Below, in pieces: positions 44,473 through 53,342 of a stretch of DNA of 64,000 bases. Position 1 is the first letter of the stretch; every line of letters starts with the position of its first letter. Source of the stretch: Janibacter sp. HTCC2649 (lineage in GTDB: Bacteria; Actinomycetota; Actinomycetes; Actinomycetales; Dermatophilaceae); the NCBI RefSeq assembly GCF_000152705.1, contig NZ_CH672413.1, forward strand, positions 1,277,978 to 1,341,977, in the 5' to 3' direction. Under the pieces are notes generated by a model. The model worked only from the letters and a program-made list of their open reading frames with translations. It made no database searches and was not told where the DNA came from. Both the position numbers and the translations under genes were made by a program.

Positions 44473-45697
44473 GGTGGTACTTGCCGTCGTCGCACGCCAG
44501 GCCGCCCTCGCCGAGGTCGAGCGGACGGAACGTGTCGACCATGACCGCCAGCTCGTCGAAGTACTCCGCACCGATCGACGCCTCCGCGGCGCCCGGCTGC
44601 GGGCCGTGGGCGTGACCACCCGGGTGCAGTGAGATCGAGCCCTGCCCGATGCCCGAACCCTTGCGAGCCTCGTAGTCGCCGTCGACGTAGAACATGACCT
44701 CGTCCGAGTCGACGTTGGAGTGGTAGTACGGCACGGGGATGGACAGCGGGTGGTAGTCGACCTTGCGCGGCACGAAGTTGCAGACGACGAAGTTCCAGCC
44801 CTCGAAGACCTGGTGCACGGGCGGCGGCTGGTGCACGCGACCGGTGATGGGTTCGTAGTCGCTCACGTTGAAGACATACGGGTAGAGGCAGCCGTCCCAA
44901 CCGACGACATCGAGCGGGTGGAACGGGAGCGTGTGAACGGTCCCCACGATGCCGCCACTGCTCGCCGGCCCCGAGCCGCGGTGCTTGATGTAGACCTCGG
45001 TCTCGGCACCTTCCTTCTCGCCGATGTCCTCGGCCAGCAGCGGGCCGTCGGGCGTGCGCAGGTCCCGCTCGCAATAGGGGCTGTGCTCGAGGAGCTGGCC
45101 GTACTTGCTGAGGTAGCGCTTCGGCGGCGCGATGTGGCTGTTGCCCTCGATCGCGTAGGCGCGCAGCGGGTTCTTGGCCGACCCCTTGGGGATCCAGCGG
45201 TGCGTCGTCGCCCTGGGGATGATGATGTAGTCGCCCTGGGTGAGCTCGAAGGCGCCAAAGATCGTCTCGACCCGGGCCGCGCCGCGCTCGATGTAGACGC
45301 ACTCGTCGCCAATGCCGTTGCGGTACCACGGGCTCGTGGCGCCGGCCACGGCATACGAGATCCGCACGTCACCGTTGCCGAGCAGGAGCCGCCGACCCGT
45401 GACGACGTCGGTCTTCTTGATCGTCTTGGCATCGGGAAAAAGCGCGTGCGGCTGCAGGTGCAGCGGCTTGAGGGGATGGTTCGGCGTCGTGGACAGGTCA
45501 CCGATCTCCCACACCCGCGCATCGACGATCGTCGACGGGATGTTGCGGTGATAGAGCAGGGACGAATCCGACGAGAAACCCTCCTCGCCCATGAGCTCCT
45601 CGTAGTACAACTCCCCGCTCCTGCCACGCCCGGCCGGTCGCCGGTGCTGCGTGTGCCGCTTGGGCGGGATGTTGCCCATCGACTGGTAGTGCGCCAC
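44447..45697 (-). CDS. hmgA: homogentisate 1,2-dioxygenase
   Basis: 416 residues. The GTG at 45697 is preceded by GGAG five bases upstream. It opens the ring of homogentisate to maleylacetoacetate with Fe(II) and O2. The iron ligands are in VPYYHSNVDSDEVMFY (His and Glu) and the later HPGGHAHGPQ (His). GWDGCLYPYVFNVSDYEP is also family-typical. Divergent from the fah operon, and its product feeds fumarylacetoacetase there. Confidence 0.95.
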   Translation of the reverse strand: MAHYQSMGNIPPKRHTQHRRPAGRGRSGELYYEELMGEEGFSSDSSLLYHRNIPSTIVDARVWEIGDLSTTPNHPLKPLHLQPHALFPDAKTIKKTDVVTGRRLLLGNGDVRISYAVAGATSPWYRNGIGDECVYIERGAARVETIFGAFELTQGDYIIIPRATTHRWIPKGSAKNPLRAYAIEGNSHIAPPKRYLSKYGQLLEHSPYCERDLRTPDGPLLAEDIGEKEGAETEVYIKHRGSGPASSGGIVGTVHTLPFHPLDVVGWDGCLYPYVFNVSDYEPITGRVHQPPPVHQVFEGWNFVVCNFVPRKVDYHPLSIPVPYYHSNVDSDEVMFYVDGDYEARKGSGIGQGSISLHPGGHAHGPQPGAAEASIGAEYFDELAVMVDTFRPLDLGEGGLACDDGKYHLSWSGARR

Positions 45698-45779
45698 TTG
45701 ATCTCCACCTCACTGTGAAAAAAAGAGTCGAATTCCGCGGTCGTTCGGTCGGTGAGGACAGCCTAGTAGCGTGTCCGGC

Positions 45780-46640
45780 ATGTCAACGGCGCCCACCGCC
45801 CTGCTCGCAGGGCTCATCGACGATGCCGCCGTCTTCCCCCCGGGGAACGCGCCGCTCGACATCGCCGTCGCGCGCCACCGTGGTCACCGCAGATCGGCGT
45901 ATGCCGCCCTCATCGGTCCGTTGCTCGTGCCGGCTTCCGATGTGGAGAGCCTCACGGGCGAGGCCCGTTCGGGCACGTCCGGGCCACTCCAGGTGTCACT
46001 GATCGCGCGACCCGGCGTGGACCCGTCGGTGGTCGTGAGCGCGATCCAGCGGCTGTCCTCCGAAAGTGCCGTGACGGCAGTGGGCGCGGAGCTCGGGTGG
46101 TTCCCCGGGTGGCGCAATCTCCCCGTGGACCGCCTGCCGCTCACCCTCGAGATCCCTCGTGGCGCCGACCGGGACCGCGCACTGGAGGACATCCGCGCGG
46201 GCATGGACGAGGGCGGGCACCTCGTCCAGGCGAAGTTCCGCACGGGCGCCACCCCCTCGTGGGCCTGGCCCGACGAGGCCGAGCTCGCCGCCTTCATCCA
46301 CGACAGCGCACGCCTCGGCGTCCCCTTCAAGCTCACGGGTGGACTGCATCACGCCGTGCGCGCTGAACACGACGGCGAGCCGCAGCACGGTTTGCTCAAC
46401 GTCCTGCTCGCGGTGCACTCCGCCACCCACGACGGTGCGCTGGTGGCGGTTGAAGCCCTTCTGGCACAGCGCGATTCGCAGCTGCTCGCCAATGCCGTCC
46501 TCAACCTCGACGACGCGGACGCGACCCGCCTGCGCAGTCTCTTCACGGCATACGGCTGCTGTGAAGTCACCGACCCGATCGGTGAGCTCGAGACGCTTGG
46601 CCTTCTTGATCTGGACCCCAATGAGGAGAACCCTTCATGA
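45780..46640 (+). CDS. conserved hypothetical protein of the homogentisate operon
   Basis: 286 residues from the ATG at 45780; a GTG 9 bases earlier is possible, and neither has a clear ribosome binding site. It opens LLAGLIDDAAVFPPGNAPL and later has VQAKFRTGATPSWAWPDEAELAAFI and FKLTGGLHH, an alpha/beta pattern reminiscent of a barrel enzyme. Actinobacteria often carry it just before fumarylacetoacetase, with an ATGA overlap as here. A role in tyrosine catabolism is inferred from that; the maleylacetoacetate isomerase step has no other candidate in the window. Confidence 0.75.
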   Translation: MSTAPTALLAGLIDDAAVFPPGNAPLDIAVARHRGHRRSAYAALIGPLLVPASDVESLTGEARSGTSGPLQVSLIARPGVDPSVVVSAIQRLSSESAVTAVGAELGWFPGWRNLPVDRLPLTLEIPRGADRDRALEDIRAGMDEGGHLVQAKFRTGATPSWAWPDEAELAAFIHDSARLGVPFKLTGGLHHAVRAEHDGEPQHGLLNVLLAVHSATHDGALVAVEALLAQRDSQLLANAVLNLDDADATRLRSLFTAYGCCEVTDPIGELETLGLLDLDPNEENPS

Positions 46641-47866
46641 CCTGGCTCGACCTGCCCGCCGACCACCCCTTCGGCATCACCAACCTTCCCTACGGCATCT
46701 TCTCGACCGGTGACGCCGCGCCACGGGTGGGCACTCGCATCGGGGACCACGTCCTCGATCTCGGAGCCTGTGCCGAGCAGGCCGGCATGGAGTCGTATGC
46801 CGTGTGGCAGGAGCCGAGCCTCAACGCCTTCCTCGCGCTGGGCCGCCCGGCCTGGTCAGCGGCCCGTGAATGGATCGTCGACGTCCTGACCAACCCGGCC
46901 CGGCGCGACTGCGTCGAGCCGCACCTCGTCGCGGTCGATGACGTGACGATGCACCTGCCGATCGAGGTGGCGGACTACGTCGACTTCTATGCCAGTGAGC
47001 ACCACGCCACCAACGTCGGGCGCCTCTTCCGGCCGGACTCGGAGCCGCTGACGCCGAACTGGAAGCACCTGCCGATTGGCTACCACGGACGCTCCGGGAC
47101 GGTCGTCGTCTCAGGGACCGATGTCATCCGGCCGACCGGTCAGCGCAAGCCTCCGACGGAGCCGACTCCGGTCTTCGGGCCGAGTGTCCGGCTCGACATC
47201 GAGGCCGAGCTCGGCTTCATCGTCGGCGGCGCCACCGAGTTGGGTTCGCCTGTCTCCGTTGCTGATGCAGACGATCACCTCTTCGGCGTCGTGCTGCTCA
47301 ACGACTGGAGCGCCCGCGACCTGCAGGCGTGGGAGTACGTCCCCCTCGGCCCCTTCCTCGGCAAGTCGTTCGCGACCACTATCGCGCCGTGGGTCATCAC
47401 GACAGAGGCGCTGCGGGCTGCGCGTGTTCCGCTGCCGGGCCAGACCGAGCCCACTCCCCTGCCCTATCTCCGGGGCGAGGCGACGGACGACGGCGCGAGC
47501 ACGGCCTACGGGCTCGACATCACCTATGAGGTCGAGTGGAACGGCACGGTGGTGTCCCGCCCGACCTTCCGCTCGATGTACTGGTCACCCACCCAGATGG
47601 TGGCCCACATGACGGTGAACGGCGCGACCCTGCGCGACGGCGACCTGTTCGGTTCGGGGACGATCTCAGGGCCGAACGAGGACGAGCGGGGTTCCTTCCT
47701 CGAGCTCTCCTGGGGCGGTCAGAACCCGGTGACCCTGGACGACGGCTCGACTCGCACGTTCCTCGAGGACGGCGACACGGTCATCCTGCGGGCGACGGCC
47801 CCGGGCCCGGACGGCACCACGATTTCGCTCGGCGAGTGCGTCGGGACGATCCGCCCCGCCCGCTGA
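46637..47866 (+). CDS. fahA: fumarylacetoacetase
   Basis: 409 residues. It cleaves fumarylacetoacetate to fumarate and acetoacetate, the last step of tyrosine breakdown. N-terminal SH3-like domain, then the FAH domain with DFYASEHHATNVG (catalytic His region), DIEAELGFIVGG (metal Glu), LLNDWSARDLQAWEYVPLGP (metal Asp), and GSGTISGPNEDERGSFLEL. Normal length; overlaps the upstream gene by ATGA. Confidence 0.96.
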   Translation: MTWLDLPADHPFGITNLPYGIFSTGDAAPRVGTRIGDHVLDLGACAEQAGMESYAVWQEPSLNAFLALGRPAWSAAREWIVDVLTNPARRDCVEPHLVAVDDVTMHLPIEVADYVDFYASEHHATNVGRLFRPDSEPLTPNWKHLPIGYHGRSGTVVVSGTDVIRPTGQRKPPTEPTPVFGPSVRLDIEAELGFIVGGATELGSPVSVADADDHLFGVVLLNDWSARDLQAWEYVPLGPFLGKSFATTIAPWVITTEALRAARVPLPGQTEPTPLPYLRGEATDDGASTAYGLDITYEVEWNGTVVSRPTFRSMYWSPTQMVAHMTVNGATLRDGDLFGSGTISGPNEDERGSFLELSWGGQNPVTLDDGSTRTFLEDGDTVILRATAPGPDGTTISLGECVGTIRPAR

Positions 47867-47902
47867 CCCACGCAGCCAATTTTTCGGCCACCCTCTCCGG
47901 CT

Positions 47903-49648
47903 TCAGAACGGGATGATGTCCGGTCGCGGCGGTGGCGTCGGCGGTGCGTCGAAGACGAAGGTGATCCTGGGTCGTTGCTTCGTGGGTAGGCCGTGTCCGG
48001 CGTCGAGGTCGATGTGGGGTCGTGGTCCGGACAGGAGGGTGCCGTCGAACGCACGGACGCAGGGTCGTGCGTGGAGGGGTTTGCGGGTGTCCGCGTCGAG
48101 GAGGGCGTAGAGCTCTTCCTCGAAGGTGGTGGGGAACTCGACGGGCTGGCCGGGTGAGGCAGACGTCTTCGAGTCACGTTGCGTGTGTCCGGCGGTGATG
48201 AGGTGGAGGTGGTCCACGGGCCAGGTGGTGCGTTGCAGCCCGGTGGGGTCGGTCCAGGTGACGGTGCTGTCGGGGTGGAGCTTCACGGTCCAGCCGTCGC
48301 GTTGCTTGATCTGGTGGTGGCGCCGGCACAACGCCATGAGGTTGGTCGGGGAGGTGGGACCGGCCGGCCAGGGTCGGACGTGGTCGAGGTCGCACTGGCG
48401 TGAGGGCACACCGCAACCGGGGAAGCGACAGGATCCGTCGCGCAACCGGATGAGTCGGGCCATGCCGTCAGGGACCCGGTAGGACTGGCTGAAGTCTTCG
48501 AGGTCCTGGCCGCAGCGTTCGGCTTTGCGGCGAGCGTGCCGGGCTCGGCCCTGACCACGCGCGAAGGCGGCCGGGACGTCACCGTGCACGAGCGCACCGG
48601 TGTCGTTGTCGCAGGTGAGGTCACGGTCGGGGTTCGAGGTGCCAGCAGCGTCGAGCCATCCACGGGGGACGAACGTGGTCCCACCCTGCCCGAGCCCACC
48701 GACCTCGACGAGGTCCTCGGCCGCACCGCTCGCCCCAGTGGGCGCAGCCGCCTCCCATGATGAGGCGGTCTCGTCAGCAGGGGCGGCCTCGTCAGCAGTG
48801 GTGGTCTCGTCAGCAGGGGTGGTCTCGTCGGCGGTGGTGTCGGTGGGTCGCGCTTCGTCGTCGGCGGCGCGGGTGGCGTGAACGATGACCCTGACGTCGG
48901 AGTGTTCGAGGATGAGTTCCATCATCGCGTCAGACCGAGCCATCTCCAGGTTGCTGGCTTTCTTGTCGCGCACCAGCTGACGGGCGCGTTCCGTGACGGC
49001 AGCCCAAGCACCCCTCGCGTCTTCGACGCGGAAGTCCCCACGCCAGTGATCGGTGCCGTGCTCCCCGGTGCGGCGGGTCAACCCACGCCGGGCCCGCTCG
49101 TCCTCAGCTTCTTGGGCGACCGCATCCGGGTCGACCTGCGCCGCGGTGCGCGCCAACAACCGGCGCAGCGGCCCGGTCGTCAGTTGCCCCCACACGTCCT
49201 TGACCCGCTCCACAACCTCAGCCGCGGACTCCGCCGACAAGAACTCCGTCTCCTCGGTCACGACCCGGGCACGCTGCTCATCCAAATCACCCGACGCCAT
49301 CGCATCCACCACCGCCGGGGTACGCGTCAGCTGACGGATCGCGTCCAGGATCCGGTTCGTCGCCATGTGCACCGAGCACCCCAACCGGGGTGCCGCGAGC
49401 TCGGGACCGTCCTGACGTTGGTGCCCCAACCCGTGATGGACCTCCACCGAGGTGCCGTCCTCCTGGCGGTGGAAGTCACGCGCGGACAGGTGCGCCAGAG
49501 CAACCGCCTGACGGGCCGACGCCACGTCCTTCTCACGTTGGGCGAGCTCGATGACGTCCAGGAGCTCCTCGGAACTCAACTCATGTGCGGAAGCACGCAA
49601 CGCGGCATACCGGCCCTCAAGGGCGGCGGTCGCGGCGGTGCTTTCCAT
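47903..49648 (-). CDS. DUF222 / 13E12-repeat HNH endonuclease
   Basis: 581 residues. A DUF222 N-terminal helical region (RILDAIRQLTRTPAVVDAM; EQRARVVTEETEFLS), an Asp/Glu/Thr-rich low-complexity linker (about residues 270-310), and a C-terminal HNH nuclease (CRFPGCGVPSRQCDLDHVRP and LMALCRRHHQIK). These multicopy actinobacterial genes are of uncertain function, often linked to DNA damage. An SOS box lies 13 bp upstream, which supports LexA control. Confidence 0.9.
   Translation of the reverse strand: MESTAATAALEGRYAALRASAHELSSEELLDVIELAQREKDVASARQAVALAHLSARDFHRQEDGTSVEVHHGLGHQRQDGPELAAPRLGCSVHMATNRILDAIRQLTRTPAVVDAMASGDLDEQRARVVTEETEFLSAESAAEVVERVKDVWGQLTTGPLRRLLARTAAQVDPDAVAQEAEDERARRGLTRRTGEHGTDHWRGDFRVEDARGAWAAVTERARQLVRDKKASNLEMARSDAMMELILEHSDVRVIVHATRAADDEARPTDTTADETTPADETTTADEAAPADETASSWEAAAPTGASGAAEDLVEVGGLGQGGTTFVPRGWLDAAGTSNPDRDLTCDNDTGALVHGDVPAAFARGQGRARHARRKAERCGQDLEDFSQSYRVPDGMARLIRLRDGSCRFPGCGVPSRQCDLDHVRPWPAGPTSPTNLMALCRRHHQIKQRDGWTVKLHPDSTVTWTDPTGLQRTTWPVDHLHLITAGHTQRDSKTSASPGQPVEFPTTFEEELYALLDADTRKPLHARPCVRAFDGTLLSGPRPHIDLDAGHGLPTKQRPRITFVFDAPPTPPPRPDIIPF
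48770..48840. repeat. short tandem repeats in the linker of the HNH gene
   Basis: Units of about 18-21 bases with the theme GTCTCGTCAGCAGGGGTGG recur four times. They encode the ADET-type repeats of the protein linker. In-frame units suggest that length variation is tolerated. Confidence 0.65.
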
Positions 49649-49661
49649 GACCTGATTTTAC

Positions 49662-49677
49662 TCGAACGTGAGTTCTA
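49662..49677. promoter_or_regulatory. LexA SOS box upstream of HNH gene
   Basis: TCGAAC-GTGA-GTTCTA matches the actinobacterial SOS box TCGAAC-n4-GTTCGA in 11 of 12 fixed positions. It stands 13 bp before the ATG at 49648, a repressing position. The surrounding 115-bp gap (49649-49763) is AT-richer than its neighbours and holds three GAATTC sites, with no gene. Confidence 0.75.
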
Positions 49678-49763
49678 GAGTCAAGGAATTCGGGCTACGC
49701 TCTGGGCTGAATTCCGCACTCGCACAACCGAATTCGATGTTCGGACTCGACAGGGCAGCGGAT

Positions 49764-50561
49764 TCAGCGCTGGACCTTGCCCTTGACGACGATCGTCCTG
49801 GCGACCTTGTCGTGGATCGCCTGGTTCTTGTCGTCCGCCAGCGGCCAGACGAGGTCCGCCACCAGAGCAACGGTGCCGAGCAGTGACACATACGGCAGGT
49901 TGCCCATCGCCTGGACCGCTGCCTGGAAGCCGGCCCGTCGGAGGGCGGTGTCGATGTCGAGAGGGCCGGGACGGTCGAGACGCCGCACGCTGATGCCGAC
50001 GGTCAACTTGCCGGGCGTCGCCGACCAGCGCACGAGGCAGAAGACCTGGTACACGAGGAACAGGATGAGCTGCACGGCAAGGAAAGCGACGAGGTACCCC
50101 AGGCGCACGTCGGTCAACGCGGCGTTCATCGCCTCGATGTCACCGGAGGTCATGGCCTTGTCGAACCCGTCCATGGCCGGCTCGACGGCCCGCCAGAGCA
50201 GCACGCCGCCGAAGACGAGGGCCAGGACGCCGACGATGATCGCGTCAAGGATGTAGGCCACGACTCGCAGCCCATACGACGCGAGAACGGGCTGGCCAGG
50301 CACTCCGGAGAGTCCGGTACGCCCGGACTGCCCAAGCCAAGTGGACCTGGGTTCGGGCGGCCCGGTCTGCGAGTGCGGCTGCGGTCCCCAGCCCGCGGGG
50401 CGCTCCTGCGGGCCCGACGACGGCGGCACCACGGGTGGGCCCTGGTGCGGGCGCTTGCGCAGCGGAGTCGTGTTCTTGGTCCAGAGGATGCCGTCGAAAT
50501 AACGCAGCTCTTCGGGGTTGTCAGGGTTCTCGTACCACCCGGCGCTGCTCGGCGTGCTCAT
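49764..50561 (-). CDS. DUF2510 and RDD domain membrane protein
   Basis: 265 residues. An N-terminal DUF2510 motif (AGWYENPDNPEELRYFDG, about residues 6-28) and a Pro-rich linker are followed by an RDD domain with three to four membrane helices. These include LASYGLRVVAYILDAIIVGV (R and DD of the family name) and WSATPGKLTVGISVRRLD. Its function is unknown; RDD proteins have been linked to ion or small-molecule transport. Confidence 0.88.
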   Translation of the reverse strand: MSTPSSAGWYENPDNPEELRYFDGILWTKNTTPLRKRPHQGPPVVPPSSGPQERPAGWGPQPHSQTGPPEPRSTWLGQSGRTGLSGVPGQPVLASYGLRVVAYILDAIIVGVLALVFGGVLLWRAVEPAMDGFDKAMTSGDIEAMNAALTDVRLGYLVAFLAVQLILFLVYQVFCLVRWSATPGKLTVGISVRRLDRPGPLDIDTALRRAGFQAAVQAMGNLPYVSLLGTVALVADLVWPLADDKNQAIHDKVARTIVVKGKVQR

Positions 50562-50633
50562 GCTCCGCAGGATGTCACACCGACCTGCCCGCCCCCGCAT
50601 CGCCGGCGTGCGGGCGAGCGGGCATCACTCGGG

Positions 50634-50837
50634 TCAGCCGAGCGCGCGCTCGAAGGTGACGAGCACTCCCTCCGTGCCTCCGGGACCGATGCGTCCCTTG
50701 ACCTCGACCGCGGTGATGGCCTTGCACTGCCATCCCTTGGAGGCCCACTCGTTGAGGATGGACTCGAGCTTTCCGGCGGACATCTTGCCCCCCATGAGCC
50801 CTTCGCGGACCTGGACAACCTTGTACTCATATCCCAT
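50634..50837 (-). CDS. DUF4177 small protein
   Basis: 67 residues from the ATG at 50837. EYKVVQVREG at the start and LESILNEWASKGWQCKAI in the middle are typical of DUF4177, a small ferredoxin-like-fold family of unknown function. It is followed by VTFERA at the end. An in-frame start 39 bases further upstream is unlikely because it would lie in the terminator hairpin at 50847-50879. Confidence 0.82.
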   Translation of the reverse strand: MGYEYKVVQVREGLMGGKMSAGKLESILNEWASKGWQCKAITAVEVKGRIGPGGTEGVLVTFERALG

Positions 50838-50846
50838 GAAGACGAG

Positions 50847-50879
50847 CGTATGCCGCAGAGCTGGGCTCCGCGGCATACG
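50847..50879. terminator. terminator with octamer arms, downstream of ABC permease
   Basis: CGTATGCCGC (50847-50856) pairs with GCGGCATACG (50870-50879). Inside, GAG/CTC extends it past one mismatch around a 5-base loop. On the minus strand it follows the ABC permease stop and precedes CTCGTCTTC. Both arms contain GTATGCCG. Confidence 0.75.
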
Positions 50880-50900
50880 TTGCGTTTCTTCGTGGTCGAG

Positions 50901-51710
50901 TCAGGCCGCGACGCTCCCGCGGTAGGTGCGGACCGCGAAGGCGTAGGCGACGACGAGGATGCCGACGCACCAGGCAAGGGCGACCCAGACGTCGTTGCCG
51001 ACGGGCTGTTCGGCGAAGAGCCGGCGGAGGACATCCACGATGGTCGTGATGGGCTGGTTCTCGGCGAACGCGCGCACCGGTCCGGGCATCGAGGCGGTGG
51101 GCACGAAGGCCGAGCTGATGAACGGCAGGAAGAGCAGCGGGTAGGCGAACGCACTCGCGCCGTCGATCGTCTTGGCCGTGAGTCCGGGGATGACCGCCAC
51201 CCAGGTGAGGGCCAGGGTCAGCAGGACGAGGATGCCGAGGATCGCGAGCCACGCGAGCGGCCCTGCGCCAGAACGGAATCCCATCGCCAGGCCGACGAGC
51301 ACGACGATGACCAACGAGATGAGGTTGGCGACCAGCGACGTGAGGACGTGCGCCCAGAGGACCGACGAACGCGCGATGGGCATCGACCTGAATCGCTCGA
51401 CGATGCCGCCCTGCATGTCCATGAAGAGGCGGAACGCCGTGTAGGAGATCCCCGAGGCGATGGTGATGACGAGGATGCCCGGCAGGAGGTAGCTGACGTA
51501 GGACTTCGTGCCGGTCTGGATGGCCCCGCCCAGGACGTAGACGAAGAGCAGCATCATGGCGATCGGCATGATCAACGTGGTGATGATCGTGTCGGGGCTG
51601 CGGGCGATGTGACGCAGGGACCGGCGCAGCAGGACGGTCGTGTCACTGAAGAAGTGGCTCGCGGTTGCCGACGCGGGGGCGACGGCGGTCGGGGCGGTGG
51701 CGGTGGTCAT
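50901..51710 (-). CDS. ABC-2 type transporter permease (DrrB-like)
   Basis: 269 residues from an ATG behind GAGGAG. Six membrane helices, with the ABC-2 pattern (LRRSLRHIARSPDTIITTLI; LLPGILVITIASGISYTAFR; RFRSMPIARSSVLWAHVL). With the ATPase encoded 10 bp upstream it makes an exporter of the daunorubicin-resistance type. The DUF4097 and RHH genes lie in the same operon. Confidence 0.9.
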   Translation of the reverse strand: MTTATAPTAVAPASATASHFFSDTTVLLRRSLRHIARSPDTIITTLIMPIAMMLLFVYVLGGAIQTGTKSYVSYLLPGILVITIASGISYTAFRLFMDMQGGIVERFRSMPIARSSVLWAHVLTSLVANLISLVIVVLVGLAMGFRSGAGPLAWLAILGILVLLTLALTWVAVIPGLTAKTIDGASAFAYPLLFLPFISSAFVPTASMPGPVRAFAENQPITTIVDVLRRLFAEQPVGNDVWVALAWCVGILVVAYAFAVRTYRGSVAA

Positions 51711-51720
51711 CGGTGTCTCC

Positions 51721-52500
51721 TCAGTTCTTCTTGGCGCCGACGACCGCGAGGAAGGCATCCTCGAGACTCGGCTGCTTCTCGACGTACTCGACCTCTGCCG
51801 GTGGCAGCAGGGCCTTGAGCTCGGCCAACGTCCCGTCGACGATGATCCGGCCCTCGTGGAGGATGGCAATGCGGTTGGCGAGGTGCTCGGCCTCGTCGAG
51901 GTACTGCGTCGTGAGCAGGACCGTGGTGCCCAGGGCGGCCACTTCCTTGATGGCGTCCCACACCTCGAGGCGCCCCTCGGGGTCGAGGCCCGTCGTCGGC
52001 TCGTCGAGGAAGATGGTGCGCGGGTCACCGATGAGGCTCATCGCGATGTCGAGGCGGCGCTGCATGCCACCGGAGTAGGTCGCCACGCGGCGACCCCCGG
52101 CTTCGGTGAGGGAGAACCGATGCAACATGCTGTCGGCGATGGCGGCCGGGTGTGCGAGGTGCCGCAGCTGGGCGACCATGATGAGGTTCTCGCGACCGGT
52201 GAGCATCCCGTCCACGGCGGCGAACTGCCCGGTGAGGCTGATCGCGGCCCGGACCGCTGCGGCGTCCGCCACGACGTCGAGGCCGTGAACGCTGGCCTCA
52301 CCCGTGTCGGCCTTCAAGAGCGTGGAGAGGATCCGCACCAGCGTGGTCTTGCCGGCGCCGTTGCTGCCGAGCAGGGCGACGATGCTGCCCTGCTCGATCT
52401 CGAGGTCGACGCCGCGGAGGACCTCGAGCTCGCCGTAGGACTTGCGCAGCCCCGCGACGGCGATGGCCGGGGCGGCCTGGGTGGCAGTGGCGATGGTCAT
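51721..52500 (-). CDS. ABC transporter ATP-binding protein (DrrA-like)
   Basis: 259 residues. Walker A GSNGAGKTT, Q-loop LTGQFAAVDGML, signature YSGGMQRRLDIAMSL, Walker B TIFLDEPTTGLDPEGR, and the switch His replaced by Gln (LLTTQYLDEAEHL), as usual in DrrA-type exporters. The start overlaps the DUF4097 stop by ATGA. The exported substrate is unknown. Confidence 0.93.
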   Translation of the reverse strand: MTIATATQAAPAIAVAGLRKSYGELEVLRGVDLEIEQGSIVALLGSNGAGKTTLVRILSTLLKADTGEASVHGLDVVADAAAVRAAISLTGQFAAVDGMLTGRENLIMVAQLRHLAHPAAIADSMLHRFSLTEAGGRRVATYSGGMQRRLDIAMSLIGDPRTIFLDEPTTGLDPEGRLEVWDAIKEVAALGTTVLLTTQYLDEAEHLANRIAILHEGRIIVDGTLAELKALLPPAEVEYVEKQPSLEDAFLAVVGAKKN

Positions 52501-53342
52501 GACAGTGCCTTCCTGATCGTGATGTTGCCGTACTTGGTGACGGCCGCGATGGTCGCCGTGCGAGCCGCGTCCTCGGGACGACCCGCCGTCGGGGACAGCT
52601 CGCTGCGAACGTGGCCGTGGTCGGAGGCGACCTCGAGCCGGGCCGCCGTCCCGTCGAGGACGCCGACGTCGATGGAGCCGTAGCCCGTGGCGAGGGTGAG
52701 TTCGCCTTCGGTGATCGAGTCGACTCGCATCTGGCCGTAGGACGTCCGCGCGTCGAGACGGCCCGAGCTGCGACCCACCGAGATGTCACCGGTGCTTGCT
52801 CGCAGGGTGGCGCGACCGCCGCTCTCCCCCAGGCTGACGTTGCCTGCGCTGGTGCTCAGGTCGGCCTCGACGGTGGCGCGGCGGACGTCGACGTTGCCCG
52901 CTGAGGTGCGCAGCTGAGCGCGGGCAGTCTCGTCGGCGCGCACGTTGCCGGCCGACGTCTTGAGCGTGCATTCGCCGAGGCGGCCGGTGGCCTCGATGTC
53001 GCCGGCGGCGGTCTCGGCGTCGAGGTGGGATCCGCTGGGCAGCTCGATGAGCACCTCGACCGACGACGGGCGCCAGACGAGGCTGATCCCTCGGTCGCGC
53101 GGCGCGGTGACGTCGAGCACCCCGTCGACGAACGTGACGCTGGTGCGCTCGGCGGCGTCGACGTCGCCGGCTCGGTCGGGTCGCGAGGGAAGCACGGTGA
53201 CGACCGTGTGCTCCGTGTCGGAGGCAATGGCGCGCAGTCCGCCGGCATGCAGGCGGACCCGGGCTCGGATCGGTGTGGGTGTGTCGAAGGTGGTCACGAG
53301 GGTCTCCTGAACGTGGTCGGTGAAGGTCATGGCGGGGGTCAC
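52497..53342 (-). CDS. DUF4097 family beta-helix protein
   Basis: 281 residues from a GTG overlapping the RHH gene stop (GTGA); the ATG at 53330 is the alternative. The body is a chain of about 15-residue turns with KTSAGNVR, RTSAGNVDV, STSAGNVSL and RASTGDISV, the DUF4097 right-handed beta-helix. No signal peptide, so it is probably cytosolic. Such genes sit with ABC exporters and RHH-type regulators in actinobacteria; the role is unknown. Confidence 0.88.
   Translation of the reverse strand: MTPAMTFTDHVQETLVTTFDTPTPIRARVRLHAGGLRAIASDTEHTVVTVLPSRPDRAGDVDAAERTSVTFVDGVLDVTAPRDRGISLVWRPSSVEVLIELPSGSHLDAETAAGDIEATGRLGECTLKTSAGNVRADETARAQLRTSAGNVDVRRATVEADLSTSAGNVSLGESGGRATLRASTGDISVGRSSGRLDARTSYGQMRVDSITEGELTLATGYGSIDVGVLDGTAARLEVASDHGHVRSELSPTAGRPEDAARTATIAAVTKYGNITIRKALS

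Noticed and set aside
43993-44619. N-terminal extension of the sigma factor by about 200 residues
   Set aside because: The extension is antisense to the CysG-like gene at 44122 and lacks any sigma-factor or sensor domain; the ATG at 43992 gives the normal ECF length.
48770-48840. CRISPR-like array in the HNH gene
   Set aside because: The short repeats have no spacers of constant length, are in frame, and encode a low-complexity linker. No CRISPR array or cas gene was seen anywhere in the window.
49649-49763. Three GAATTC sites as a repeat element
   Set aside because: The spacing is irregular and the flanks do not match; the AT-rich promoter region explains them.
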